Shown: one piece after another, positions 28,264 to 36,823 of the stretch
Layout of the letters: each line of letters begins with the position of its first letter
Numbering within the stretch: position 1 is the first letter of the stretch
Assembly (NCBI GenBank): GCA_019635955.1
Contig: JAHBYL010000007.1
Coordinates: forward strand, 20,757-84,756
Length of the DNA: 64,000 nucleotides
Direction: 5' to 3'
Source: Parvibaculum sp.
GTDB lineage: Bacteria; Pseudomonadota; Alphaproteobacteria; Parvibaculales; Parvibaculaceae
Notes under the pieces: model-generated
The model's input: only the letters and a program-made list of their open reading frames with translations
Told to the model about the DNA's origin: nothing
Databases searched by the model: none
Program-made: the position numbers and the translations under genes

Positions 28264-28614
28264 ATGTACGCCTTCGCACGACGCCATCTCCCGCTCGCCT
28301 TGTTCATGTTCGCCTTTCTCGCCGCCGCGCCGGCCTGGTCGATGGATCTCGACTCCGCCAAGGCACAGGGCATAGTCGGCGAAAGACTGAACGGGTATGT
28401 CGGGATTGTATCCGCCAAGCCGGCGCCGGAAGTGACCCAGATGGTCGATGAGATCAATCGCCGGCGCCGCGGTTCCTACCAGGAAATCGCCAACCGGACG
28501 CCCGGTGCAACGCTTGCCTCTGTGGAACTCCTTGCCGGCGAGAAGCTCATCCAGCGGACAGCCTCGGGCCAGTATGTGGAATCGGCGCCAGGCCGCTGGG
28601 TGAAGAAGCCCTGA
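28264..28614 (+). CDS. ydbL: YdbL-family periplasmic protein (DUF1318)
   Basis: A 116-residue exported protein. The signal peptide ends near AAPAWS (residues 20-25); the mature part holds the family pattern VGERLNGYVGIV and VDEINRRRRGSYQEIANRTG-like sequence, then a final WVKK. In E. coli YdbL helps prevent over-assembly of the YdbH-YnbE bridge. It begins 14 bases after ynbE with GGGAGAC in front, completing the three-gene set. No terminator follows directly; the strong hairpin at 28865-28894 lies 250 bases on. Confidence 0.9.
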   Translation: MYAFARRHLPLALFMFAFLAAAPAWSMDLDSAKAQGIVGERLNGYVGIVSAKPAPEVTQMVDEINRRRRGSYQEIANRTPGATLASVELLAGEKLIQRTASGQYVESAPGRWVKKP

Positions 28615-28911
28615 GCTGATCCGTTTTGGCACGCGGGTGGCCGTTTTGGGGCGGGAGGCCTTCCGGTGTTGATGCCAAAGGCCCGGTCTGGCCCATTCCG
28701 GGCCCCGCAGGCGCGGCACACACTTTGCTATTTCTCTCGCAGCAAGCTCTTCCGCCCGCCTTTCATCCGCGTGGCGGACGCCGGTGCGGACTTCCGACGG
28801 TCGGGGGGCCAGTTCGCAGTTCGCACCGGCCTGTTTGCATATCCGACGGCCTCGACAGCACCGCGCCCGGATCCGCCTTGAAGCGGATCCGGGCAGGGTG
28901 CTCTCGCGTTC
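28615..28911. other. Spacer after ydbL with a strong hairpin
   Basis: About 300 bases without a gene. It holds a perfect twelve-base stem, GCCCGGATCCGC (28865-28876) with GCGGATCCGGGC (28883-28894), around CTTGAA, between the convergent ydbL and cysQ genes. No T-run follows on either strand, so it may be a weak terminator or a solo palindromic repeat. Confidence 0.5.
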
Positions 28912-29763
28912 TCAGCCCGTGATGCCGCGGGCGACGAAGAAGGGATTATCGAGCCCGCGTTCGGTCTTGCCGTAGATGAGCGGCGTGCCGTCGAGCTGGG
29001 TTACGCTGCCGCCCGCGGCGGCGAGAACGGCATGGCCTGCCGCGGTGTCCCACTCCATGGTGCGGCCGTGGCGGGGATAGAGATCGGCTTCTCCCGCGGC
29101 GATGACGCAGAATTTGAGCGAGGAGCCTGCGGCGAGAAACTCCTTCACCTTGTAGAGATTCAGGTACTCATCTGTCTTCGTGTCGCGATGGGTGCGGCTC
29201 GCGATGACGACGAGGCCGTCATCGGCGGGGCGGCGCGCTGCGATGGCGCGCGTCGCACCTTCGGCCTGGCCCTTGTGACAGGCGGAAACCGTTTCCTCGA
29301 AGGCATGGCCCTGGCCATGTCCGAAGAACATGCGCTCCTTTGCCGGCGCATAGACGACGCCGGCGACGGGACGGCGGTCCTCGATCAGCGCGATGTTGAC
29401 CGTGAATTCGCCGTTCTTGTTGATGAATTCCTTGGTGCCATCCAACGGATCGACCAGGAAGAAGGCATGGCCGACATCGGGAATATGCCCGGCGGCGGCC
29501 GCTTCTTCGGAGACGACCGGAATGTCGTGTGCCACTTGCCGAAGGGCGGCGAGGATGATCGCCTCGGCGTCATTGTCGGCAGCCGTGACCGGACTGTTGT
29601 CGTCCTTGCGGATGACTTCGAATTCGGTCTGGTAATGATCCATGATGGCGGCGCCGGCCTGAAGGGCGATGCGGCGCAATTCGCGGGTGAGGCCCGCCTT
29701 GTCTGAAATCGTCAAAACTCTGGTCCCTGGGCCTGTGCCGGACCCCGCTGGATTGCCTCTCAT
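28912..29763 (-). CDS. cysQ: 3'(2'),5'-bisphosphate nucleotidase CysQ
   Basis: A magnesium-dependent, lithium-sensitive phosphatase of the inositol-monophosphatase superfamily. It removes 3'-phosphate from PAP formed during sulfate assimilation. The metal site reads SPVTAADND, then EEAAAAG, FFLVDPLDGTKEF (DPLDGT motif) and WDTAAGHAVLAAAGG, in family order. I start it at the ATG at 29763 (283 residues); a TTG closer to the conserved start, giving about 266 residues, is also possible. The longer upstream frame is rejected. It is divergent from chpT. Confidence 0.9.
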   Translation of the reverse strand: MRGNPAGSGTGPGTRVLTISDKAGLTRELRRIALQAGAAIMDHYQTEFEVIRKDDNSPVTAADNDAEAIILAALRQVAHDIPVVSEEAAAAGHIPDVGHAFFLVDPLDGTKEFINKNGEFTVNIALIEDRRPVAGVVYAPAKERMFFGHGQGHAFEETVSACHKGQAEGATRAIAARRPADDGLVVIASRTHRDTKTDEYLNLYKVKEFLAAGSSLKFCVIAAGEADLYPRHGRTMEWDTAAGHAVLAAAGGSVTQLDGTPLIYGKTERGLDNPFFVARGITG

Positions 29764-29842
29764 GTCCCGGCGGGGCTGGCATTGACGGCGGTGCAATGCT
29801 ATCAGGCTTTCTAGACTTTCAGGGGTGCCGGGGCAATTCGAT

Positions 29843-30505
29843 ATGAACGACACGACCGAAGTTTCCGCGCTGGAGCTTGCTGCCTTGATGTGCAGCCGGG
29901 TCTGCCATGACGTCATCAGCCCTGTCGGGGCGATCACCAACGGCCTTGAAGTGCTGGCGGATGACGACGATCCGGAGATGAAGGCCCATGCGATGGAGCT
30001 CATCACGAAGAGCGCCGCACAGGCTTCCGCAAAGCTCCAGTTCGCGCGGCTCTGTTTCGGCGCCGCAGGCTCGGCGGGCGCCGAACTCGACCTTCAGGAC
30101 GCGAAGGCGGTGGCCGAAGGCCTGATGATGGGCGAGAAGGCCTCGCTCGCCTGGGACGCGCCGGTCGCGACCATCGGCAAGGACTATGTGAAGCTCCTGC
30201 TCAACATGGTTCTGATCGGCATGGCGGCCATTCCCCGCGGCGGCGAGGTGGCGGTGAAGGTCGAAGGCGAACTTGCCAAGCCCGTGCTTCGCGTCCGCTC
30301 GACGGGCCAGGCGGCCCGCGTGCCCGAGGAGACGGACAAGTTTCTCGGCGGCCGCGCGGCGGACCGCTTTCTCGATGCGCGGGCGGCGCAGCCCTATTTC
30401 ACCGGGCTTGTCGCGCGTTCGCTCGGTCTTGCGATCGATGCGCGGATGGATGGCGATGCCTTCGTGATCGAGGCGTCGTTCACCGATGCCGGGGCGGGGG
30501 TCTGA
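29843..30505 (+). CDS. chpT: Histidine phosphotransferase ChpT
   Basis: A 220-residue dimeric phosphotransferase that relays phosphate from the hybrid kinase CckA to CtrA and CpdR. The phospho-acceptor His is at about residue 22 in CSRVCHDVISPVGAITNGLE, followed by the pseudo-ATPase domain (about 80-210) that resembles a histidine kinase catalytic domain but lacks ATP-binding boxes. The ATG at 29843 is preferred over a GTG at 29825. It is convergent with ctrA across a shared terminator, the usual arrangement of a cell-cycle signalling module. Confidence 0.93.
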   Translation: MNDTTEVSALELAALMCSRVCHDVISPVGAITNGLEVLADDDDPEMKAHAMELITKSAAQASAKLQFARLCFGAAGSAGAELDLQDAKAVAEGLMMGEKASLAWDAPVATIGKDYVKLLLNMVLIGMAAIPRGGEVAVKVEGELAKPVLRVRSTGQAARVPEETDKFLGGRAADRFLDARAAQPYFTGLVARSLGLAIDARMDGDAFVIEASFTDAGAGV

Positions 30506-30527
30506 ACGCGCTACCGTTTGCGGAAAC

Positions 30528-30558
30528 AAAAAAGGGCGCCCCGAGAGGCGCCCTTTTG
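30528..30558. terminator. Bidirectional terminator between chpT and ctrA
   Basis: AAAAGGGCGCC (to 30540) pairs with GGCGCCCTTTT (30547-30557), giving an A-run on one side and a T-run on the other, between two convergent genes. Confidence 0.9.
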
Positions 30559-30579
30559 CATTCCGGTTTCCGCGTCGTA

Positions 30580-31287
30580 TCAGGCAGAAGCCTTTGCGGG
30601 CATCGCGCCTTCCGACGGATCGCGCAGCACATAGCCGCGGCCCCACACCGTTTCGATGTAGTGATCGCCACCGGTCGCGACGGCGAGCTTCTTGCGCAGC
30701 TTGCAGATGAAGACGTCGATGATCTTGAGTTCCGGCTCGTCCATGCCGCCATAGAGATGATTGAGGAACATCTCCTTGGTGAGGGTCGTGCCCTTGCGGA
30801 GCGAGAGAAGCTCCAGCATCTGATATTCCTTGCCGGTCAGATGGACGCGGTTGCCTTCGACCTCGACCGTCTTGGTGTCGAGGTTGACGGTGAGCTTGCC
30901 CGTATTAATGACCGACTGGGAATGGCCCTTGGAGCGGCGCACCACGGCGTGGATGCGGGCGACCAGCTCGTCCTTGTGGAAGGGTTTGGTCATGTAGTCG
31001 TCGGCGCCGAAGCCGAGACCGCGGACCTTGTTCTCGATGCCGGCGAGGCCGGAGAGAATGAGGATCGGGGTGGTGATCTTGCCCACGCGCAGCGACTTCA
31101 GAACGTCGTAGCCGCTCATGTCCGGCAGGTTCAGATCGAGAAGGATGATGTCGTAATCGTAGAGCTTGCCGAGATCGACCCCTTCTTCGCCGAGGTCGGT
31201 CGTGTACACGTTGAACCCGTCCGACTTGAGCATCAGCTCGATGCTCTGTGCCGTCGCGCTGTCGTCTTCGATGAGCAGAACTCGCAT
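30580..31287 (-). CDS. ctrA: Cell-cycle response regulator CtrA
   Basis: A 235-residue OmpR-type response regulator. The receiver domain holds Asp51 ([12 protein letters not shown]) as phosphorylation site, with the acidic pair EDD near 7-9 and K near 104. The winged-helix domain (about 125-230) carries the [12 protein letters not shown] and WGRGYVL segments. The C-terminus ends in Ala residues (KASA), the hydrophobic tail that in Caulobacter allows ClpXP degradation. It binds TTAA-type sites to control flagellar, division and replication genes. TTAA boxes lie in its own 5' region. Confidence 0.97.
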   Translation of the reverse strand: MRVLLIEDDSATAQSIELMLKSDGFNVYTTDLGEEGVDLGKLYDYDIILLDLNLPDMSGYDVLKSLRVGKITTPILILSGLAGIENKVRGLGFGADDYMTKPFHKDELVARIHAVVRRSKGHSQSVINTGKLTVNLDTKTVEVEGNRVHLTGKEYQMLELLSLRKGTTLTKEMFLNHLYGGMDEPELKIIDVFICKLRKKLAVATGGDHYIETVWGRGYVLRDPSEGAMPAKASA

Positions 31288-31629
31288 TGGTCCCCCTCCG
31301 GCGATCCCGATGTGCCTCGATCGCGGTGGCTTGGTTAATCCGTATTCGGGGACATTAATTCGAATTGGTTAACAAAGGTTAATCAGAACGAAAAAAATTC
31401 AGAAAAATTTATCGGTCGGTCTGCAAACCCTTGGAATTGGACGATTTTGGCGGAAATCCGCCATTTGTAACAAGTACCATAATGGAGCCGACTGGCTTCT
31501 CCGGTTAAGACTTGCGGCCAAAAAGGGGAGCTGGCCCGCGGGTTTCAGGGTTTACGCCGTCTTAAAGTCTTCGCGGCATGATCCTCGGACGGCGGGGTCC
31601 TGCGGCCTCGCTCATTGGTTTCTGGCGGC
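31288..31629. other. Divergent control region between ctrA and fliI
   Basis: About 340 bases without a gene, distinctly AT-rich in 31330-31430. It holds four TTAA boxes (31335-31382). A TGGCCCG-CGGG-TTTCA sequence at 31532-31547 has the sigma-54 spacing but a changed -12 GC, so it is only a weak candidate for fliI. No coding frame is supported. Confidence 0.5.
31335..31384. promoter_or_regulatory. Cluster of TTAA boxes, probable CtrA sites
   Basis: TTAA occurs at 31335, 31355, 31369 and 31379. The last two form TTAAC-AAAGG-TTAATC, close to the CtrA consensus TTAA-N7-TTAAC but with a spacer of six. They lie 48-95 bases upstream of ctrA, where autoregulation would act, and could also affect fliI in the other direction. 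Confidence 0.45.
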
Positions 31630-32997
31630 ATGGCCGCCACGCGAGGGAGCCCGGGGCCCGTGAAGGCATTGTTGGCGGAAATCAGCGCGCTTGGCGACGT
31701 GAGGCATTACGGGCGCGTCGTCAGCATTCAGGGCCTCACGATTGAAGTGGCCGGGCCGCTGCATGCCATGGGCATCGGCAGCCGCCTTTCCGTTTCCAAT
31801 CGCGCGGGCGAGCAGGTCGTCTGCGAAGTGGTCGGCTTCCGCGACAACCGCGCCTTGTGCCTTCCCTTCGGGCCGCTTTCCGGCATCGGCGTCGGCTGCA
31901 AGGCCGAGATGTCTTCCGATGAGCCGCATGTCTATCCCTCATCCGCCTGGCTCGGCCGCGTGGTCAATGCCTTCGGCGAGCCGATCGACGGCAAGGGCCC
32001 GATCGCCCAGGGCGCCATGCCCTATCCGCTCCGCAACACGCCGCCTCCCGCTCATATGCGTCAGCGCGTGAAGGGCAAGGTCGATCTCGGCGTCCGCGCG
32101 CTCAATACATTCACCACCGTCTGCCGCGGTCAGCGCATGGGCATCTTTGCCGGCTCCGGTGTCGGCAAGTCGGTCCTTCTGTCGATGCTCGCGCGGAATA
32201 CCGCCTGCGACGTCTCGGTGATCGGTCTGATCGGCGAGCGTGGCCGCGAGGTACAGGAATTCATAGAGGACGATCTCGGACCTGAGGGGCTTGCGCGTTC
32301 CGTGGTCGTCGTCGCGACTTCGGACGAGCCGGCGCTGATGCGCCGCCAGGCGGCCTATCTCACCCTCTCGCTTGCCGAATATTTCCGCGACAGGGATGAA
32401 GACGTGCTCTGCATGATGGACAGCGTGACCCGCTTTGCCATTGCGCAACGCGAAATCGGCCTCTCGACCGGCGAACCGCCGACGAGCAAGGGCTATACGC
32501 CGACCGTCTTTGCCGAGCTGCCGAAACTTCTGGAGCGTGCCGGACCCGGAACGGGCAAGGGTAGCATTACAGGGCTTTTCACCGTTCTCGTCGATGGCGA
32601 CGATCACAACGAGCCTGTTGCCGATGCCGTCCGTTCGATTCTCGACGGGCATATCGTCATGGAGCGCGCCATCGCAGAGCGCGGGCGTTATCCGGCGATC
32701 AATATTCTGAAGTCCGTGTCGCGCACCATGCCGGACTGCAATGAGCCGGAAGAGAATGCGCTCATCAGGCGCGCGCGCGGCCTTCTTGCGACCTATGACG
32801 ACATGGAAGAGCTGATCCGCCTGGGCGCCTACCGTCCGGGATCGGACCGGCAGGTAGATGAGGCGATCCATTATCAGCCGTGGCTCGACGCATTTCTCGG
32901 GCAGGGCAAACACGAGGCGACGAGCCTTGCGGATGGCTATGCCGCGCTGGCGGCGCTTCTCGACAAGCAGCCGGCGGCAGAGGAGGAGGCTGAGTGA
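31630..32997 (+). CDS. fliI: Flagellar export ATPase FliI
   Basis: A 455-residue F1-ATPase-like hexameric ATPase powering flagellar type III export at the cytoplasmic side of the basal body. Walker A is AGSGVGKS at about 174-181, followed by the family stretch [15 protein letters not shown] and Walker B ending [10 protein letters not shown]. The ATG at 31630 is used; the upstream TTG at 31615 is less likely. The stop TGA overlaps the fliJ start (TGATG), indicating translational coupling. Confidence 0.94.
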   Translation: MAATRGSPGPVKALLAEISALGDVRHYGRVVSIQGLTIEVAGPLHAMGIGSRLSVSNRAGEQVVCEVVGFRDNRALCLPFGPLSGIGVGCKAEMSSDEPHVYPSSAWLGRVVNAFGEPIDGKGPIAQGAMPYPLRNTPPPAHMRQRVKGKVDLGVRALNTFTTVCRGQRMGIFAGSGVGKSVLLSMLARNTACDVSVIGLIGERGREVQEFIEDDLGPEGLARSVVVVATSDEPALMRRQAAYLTLSLAEYFRDRDEDVLCMMDSVTRFAIAQREIGLSTGEPPTSKGYTPTVFAELPKLLERAGPGTGKGSITGLFTVLVDGDDHNEPVADAVRSILDGHIVMERAIAERGRYPAINILKSVSRTMPDCNEPEENALIRRARGLLATYDDMEELIRLGAYRPGSDRQVDEAIHYQPWLDAFLGQGKHEATSLADGYAALAALLDKQPAAEEEAE

Positions 32998-33407
32998 TGC
33001 GCAACCGCGACTCCCTGATCCGGCTTCACAAGTTCCAGGTCGACGAAAAGCGCCGCAAGGTGGCGGAACTCGAACTCATGCTGGCCGAATTCCGGCAGCG
33101 CGAGCGGGATCTCGAGGCACAGGTCGAGGCCGAGCAGCGCAAGGCCGGTATTTCCGATGTGGCCCATTTCGCCTATCCGATGTTCGCGAAATCAGTGATC
33201 CGCCGCCGCGAGAATATTCTCGAATCGATCGAAGGCCTCGAAGTACAGCTCGAAGTGGCGAAGGAAGAGCTTTCCGCCGCCTTCCGCGAGCTCAAGAAAT
33301 ACGAGCTTCTCGAAGACAGCCGCAAGCGCAAGGTCCGCAAGGCGGCGCTGCGCGTGGAACAGGCTGAGCTCGACGAGATCGCGCTCACGATCCATCGCGG
33401 GCATTGA
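32997..33407 (+). CDS. fliJ: Flagellar export protein FliJ
   Basis: A 136-residue, highly charged, all-helical coiled-coil protein (heptads from about 5 to 120). FliJ resembles the gamma subunit of F1-ATPase and couples the FliI ring to FlhA. Sequence conservation is low in the family, so the call rests on its coiled-coil nature, size and position right behind fliI with overlapping start and stop. Confidence 0.82.
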   Translation: MRNRDSLIRLHKFQVDEKRRKVAELELMLAEFRQRERDLEAQVEAEQRKAGISDVAHFAYPMFAKSVIRRRENILESIEGLEVQLEVAKEELSAAFRELKKYELLEDSRKRKVRKAALRVEQAELDEIALTIHRGH

Positions 33408-33480
33408 GTTAAATCGTACTTTCCCGGACGTCCCTCTGGGTTAGAATGACCGCAGCCACAATAAGCAGCGGTCAACGCCC

Positions 33481-33966
33481 ATGCCCTCCTTCGACATCGT
33501 TTCCAAGACCGATCTTGCCGAGATCGACAACGCGCTCCAGAACGTGACGCGCGAAATTTCCCAACGCTATGATTTCAAGGGGTCGAACTGCAGCGTCGAG
33601 CGGAGCGAGCAGGAACTCACCATCAAGGCCGATGACGAGCTGAAGCTGAAGCAGATGCATGAGCTGCTGCAGGGGCATCTCGCCCGGCGGCAGGTGGAAG
33701 CCGGTGTGCTCGACTACAAGGAACCTGAGAAAGCGGCGGGGCAGAGCGTCCGCCAGAAGGTTGCGATCCGCGAGGGCATAGACAAGGAACTCGCGAAGCG
33801 CATCGTGAAGGACATCAAGGGATCTGGCATCAAGGTGCAGGTCGCTATTCAGGGCGACGAGCTACGCGTCTCCGGCAAGAAGCGCGACGACCTTCAGGAA
33901 ACCATCCAGTTCGTGAAGGGGCTCAAGATCGAGCAGCCGCTTCAATATGTGAATTTCCGCGACTGA
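33481..33966 (+). CDS. yajQ: YajQ-family nucleotide-binding protein
   Basis: A 161-residue protein with two ferredoxin-like halves: MPSFDIVSKTDLAEIDNA at the N-terminus, SQRYDFKGS near 27-35, and the family end KGLKIEQPLQYVNFRD. YajQ proteins bind nucleotides, and in Xanthomonas one binds cyclic-di-GMP with a LysR partner. The role here is unknown. It lies 73 bases after fliJ, in the same direction, possibly with its own promoter. Confidence 0.93.
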   Translation: MPSFDIVSKTDLAEIDNALQNVTREISQRYDFKGSNCSVERSEQELTIKADDELKLKQMHELLQGHLARRQVEAGVLDYKEPEKAAGQSVRQKVAIREGIDKELAKRIVKDIKGSGIKVQVAIQGDELRVSGKKRDDLQETIQFVKGLKIEQPLQYVNFRD

Positions 33967-33970
33967 AAAG

Positions 33971-33998
33971 AAAAACCGCCCCGGCAAGGCCGGGGCGG
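33971..33998 (-). terminator. Terminator of the small membrane protein gene
   Basis: CCGCCCCGG (33976-33984) pairs with CCGGGGCGG (33990-33998). Read on the minus strand it is followed by TTTTTCTTTT, so it mainly ends the gene at 34020-34343, and probably also yajQ from the other side with lower efficiency. Confidence 0.85.
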
Positions 33999-34019
33999 CT
34001 CGGAAGATTCAGGCCTGCT

Positions 34020-34343
34020 TCAGCCGCGGAGAAAAAGCCGCCGCACGAGATAGATCAGGCTGATGGCGATCAGATATCCGACGAAGCGGATGCCGACGAG
34101 CTGCAGCACGTCCATGTTGAGGTAGTCCGGCAGCGGGTTCGCCGCGCCCGCATAGAAGTTGCGGCCGATATTGACGAGTTCGTGAACCACGGTGGCGCCG
34201 ACAGCATAGACCAGGATGCGGCCGTAACGGTTCATCAGGATCGCGGCGATGAGTGCGATCACCAGGCCCTGAATCGAATTGACGGTGTCGAAGCCCATGC
34301 GCGCCCATGTGAGCGCCTGGTTCAGATATTCGTTGAGTTCCAT
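34020..34343 (-). CDS. Small membrane protein of unknown function
   Basis: A 107-residue protein with two or three predicted membrane helices (about 25-55 and 82-101) and a short amphipathic start. I do not recognise a family. The ATG at 34343 follows GAGGGGG at the right distance and a terminator lies just beyond the stop, so it is expected to be a genuine single-gene unit. It sits between yajQ and flhA but shares no motif with flagellar proteins. Confidence 0.65.
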   Translation of the reverse strand: MELNEYLNQALTWARMGFDTVNSIQGLVIALIAAILMNRYGRILVYAVGATVVHELVNIGRNFYAGAANPLPDYLNMDVLQLVGIRFVGYLIAISLIYLVRRLFLRG

Positions 34344-34656
34344 CTTGTCCCCCTCAAGCGTTACCAATGGAAGAGCCCCCTCTTCCAGGCAGACAGTGCG
34401 GGCCGGCCACCACGCCGGCGCAGCATGTCGTTGCGTGGCGTGAGGTTAGCCCAAATTGGGACAAGGTCTAGTTATTTGCAGCGCAAAAAAGTCAGCATGC
34501 GTTGCAAAGCCGTCATGAAAGCGTCGGGTATGGCGGCTTTCCTCGCTTTTTGAGGTTTACGTCCGGGGCGGACGCCGCTGCCGACTTGCGCCTGCGGGCC
34601 GAAAGCCGGCGTCGCGCCCGGTCCTCTCGGGCTTCGGGCGGCGAACCGGCCGCGGA
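34344..34656. other. Spacer between flhA and the small membrane protein gene
   Basis: About 310 bases with no supported gene. The promoter of the small membrane protein gene should lie at 34400-34500, which is AT-rich in part, and the end of the flhA transcript lies near 34600. No convincing terminator or RNA gene is seen. Confidence 0.4.
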
Positions 34657-36786
34657 TCAGATGCTCCCCACGGTGCGCAGCTTGATGCGCGGATGGATTT
34701 CGTTCTGCGACATGACGAATGTCTGCGGGCGGAAGCGCTCCACGATCGAGCGGACATAAGGCCGGACGCCGGGGCTCGTCAGCAGCACCGGCACATCGCC
34801 CGCCTGTGCCGCTTCCTCGAAGCGGTCGCGCATCGAGGAAATGAACTCTTGCAGCATGGAGGGCTGCATGGCGAGCTGCTTTTCTTCGCCCTGGCCGATC
34901 AAGGATTCGGCAAAGGCCTGCTCCCAGCGTGGCGACATGGTGACGAGCGGCAGCGCGTTGTTCGCATCCGAATGGGCGGCGCAGATCTGGCGGGCGAGGC
35001 GCGCGCGAACATGCTCCGTGATGAGGGTAAGGCTCTGCGTATGGCCCACGGCCTCGGCGATGCCTTCCATGATGGCGGCAAGGTCGCGGATGGAGATGCG
35101 CTCGGTGAGCAGCGTCTGCAGCACGCGCTGGATTCCGGTGACCGTGATCTGCGACGGCACGAGATCCTCGACGAGCTTCTTGTGTTCCTTGCCGAGTTCG
35201 TCGAGGAGCTTCTGCACTTCCGCGTAGGAAAGCAGGTCGGCCATATTGTCCTTGATGATTTCGGTCAGATGCGTGGTCAGCACCGTCGGCGGATCGACGA
35301 CCGTGTAGCCGCGGAAGGAGGCTTCCTCACGCAGGCCTTCGTCGATCCAGGTGGCCGGCAGACCGAAGGCGGGCTCCGTCGTGTGCAGGCCCGGCAGCTG
35401 GATCTGGTTGCCGTGCGGATCCATGACGAGAAGCTGGCCGACATAGACTTCGCCGCGGCCGGCCTCCACTTCCTTTACGCGGAAGACATAGGAGTTCGAG
35501 TCGATCTGGACATTGTCGAGAATGCGGACCGACGGCATGACGAAGCCCATGTCGCTCGCGATCTGGCGGCGCAGCGCCTTGATCTGGTCGGTGAGCTTCT
35601 TGTGGTCCTTGCCGTTGATGAGGGGCAGCAGCGCATAGCCGATCTCGAGGCGGAGTTCGTCCATCTTGAGCGCAGTGCTGATCGGCTCGTCTACGGGAGG
35701 CGCCGCTTCGGCCGCCGTCTCGCGCTCGGTTTCAGCGTCCAGCGCCCGCTGTTTACGGGTCTTGGTCAGATAGTAAGCGAGGCCGCCCGCGCCGCCAGCA
35801 AGGGCGAGGAAGGGAATGGCCGGAAGACCGGGCAGGAAGGCCATTGTGCCCATGACGAAGGACGACATGCCGAGCGCCTGAGGATAGCCCGAGAGCTGAT
35901 CGAACAGCGCCTGATCTGCGGCGCCTTCGACACCGGCCTTCGAAACGAGGAGGCCTGCGGCGGTAGAAACGATCAGCGCCGGAATCTGGCTCACCAGGCC
36001 GTCGCCGATGGTCAGCAGCGTATAGGTATGCGCGGCTTCGCCGAAGCCCAGATTGTTCTGGGCGACGCCGACGATGATGCCGCCGACAATGTTGATGAAG
36101 GTGATGAGCAGGCCGGCGATCGCGTCGCCGCGCACGAACTTCGAGGCGCCGTCCATGGCACCGAAAAAGGAGCTTTCCTTTTCGAGGTTCGAACGGCGCT
36201 CGCGCGCTTCCTTCTCGTCGATAAGACCGGCTGAAAGGTCGGCGTCGATGGCCATCTGCTTGCCGGGCATGGCATCCAGGGTAAAGCGCGCCGCGACTTC
36301 GGCGATGCGGCCCGAACCCTTGGTGATGACGACGAAGTTCACGATGACGAGGATCGCGAAGACGATCACGCCGATCACGAAATTGCCCTGCATCACGAAG
36401 TTGCCGAAGGCCTCGATGACCTTGCCGGCGCTGTCCGTACCCTCATGGCCATTGCCGAGAATGAGGCGTGTGGAGGCAAGGTTCAGCGCAAGGCGCAGCA
36501 TGGTCGCGATGAGAAGCACGGTCGGGAAGGCGCTGAATTCGAGCGGCTTCTGGATGAAGAGCGCCGTCATCAGCACGAGCACCGAAAAGGTGATCGAGAT
36601 CGCAAGCGAGAAGTCGAGCATGAAGGCCGGCATCGGCAGGATCAGCACGACGATGATCGCCATGACGCCGAGAGCGAGCGCGAGGTCGCCACGCTTCAGA
36701 ACGCTCGACAGGACGCTGCCCGGCGTCACGCCGGACAATCCGTCGAACATTCCCTTTTTTCCGGCCGAGCCGCTCACGTCAGTCAT
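34657..36786 (-). CDS. flhA: Flagellar export gate protein FlhA
   Basis: A 709-residue inner-membrane protein of the type III export gate. About eight membrane helices occupy the N-terminal half, with the conserved FHIPEP-type block (here LNLASTRLILGNGHEG and DAMPGKQMAIDADL) between helices. The C-terminal cytoplasmic domain (about 360-709) forms the nonameric ring that docks export substrates. Length is typical. It is the last gene of the fliF operon, 37 bases after flbD. Confidence 0.96.
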   Translation of the reverse strand: MTDVSGSAGKKGMFDGLSGVTPGSVLSSVLKRGDLALALGVMAIIVVLILPMPAFMLDFSLAISITFSVLVLMTALFIQKPLEFSAFPTVLLIATMLRLALNLASTRLILGNGHEGTDSAGKVIEAFGNFVMQGNFVIGVIVFAILVIVNFVVITKGSGRIAEVAARFTLDAMPGKQMAIDADLSAGLIDEKEARERRSNLEKESSFFGAMDGASKFVRGDAIAGLLITFINIVGGIIVGVAQNNLGFGEAAHTYTLLTIGDGLVSQIPALIVSTAAGLLVSKAGVEGAADQALFDQLSGYPQALGMSSFVMGTMAFLPGLPAIPFLALAGGAGGLAYYLTKTRKQRALDAETERETAAEAAPPVDEPISTALKMDELRLEIGYALLPLINGKDHKKLTDQIKALRRQIASDMGFVMPSVRILDNVQIDSNSYVFRVKEVEAGRGEVYVGQLLVMDPHGNQIQLPGLHTTEPAFGLPATWIDEGLREEASFRGYTVVDPPTVLTTHLTEIIKDNMADLLSYAEVQKLLDELGKEHKKLVEDLVPSQITVTGIQRVLQTLLTERISIRDLAAIMEGIAEAVGHTQSLTLITEHVRARLARQICAAHSDANNALPLVTMSPRWEQAFAESLIGQGEEKQLAMQPSMLQEFISSMRDRFEEAAQAGDVPVLLTSPGVRPYVRSIVERFRPQTFVMSQNEIHPRIKLRTVGSI

Positions 36787-36823
36787 TTAATCGTTCCCAC
36801 CAACTCTGAACTTCCGTCAGGTC

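Noticed and set aside
31288..31629. A sigma-54 promoter for fliI at 31532-31547
   Set aside because: The -12 GC dinucleotide is changed to TC, which usually abolishes sigma-54 recognition; noted only as a weak possibility.
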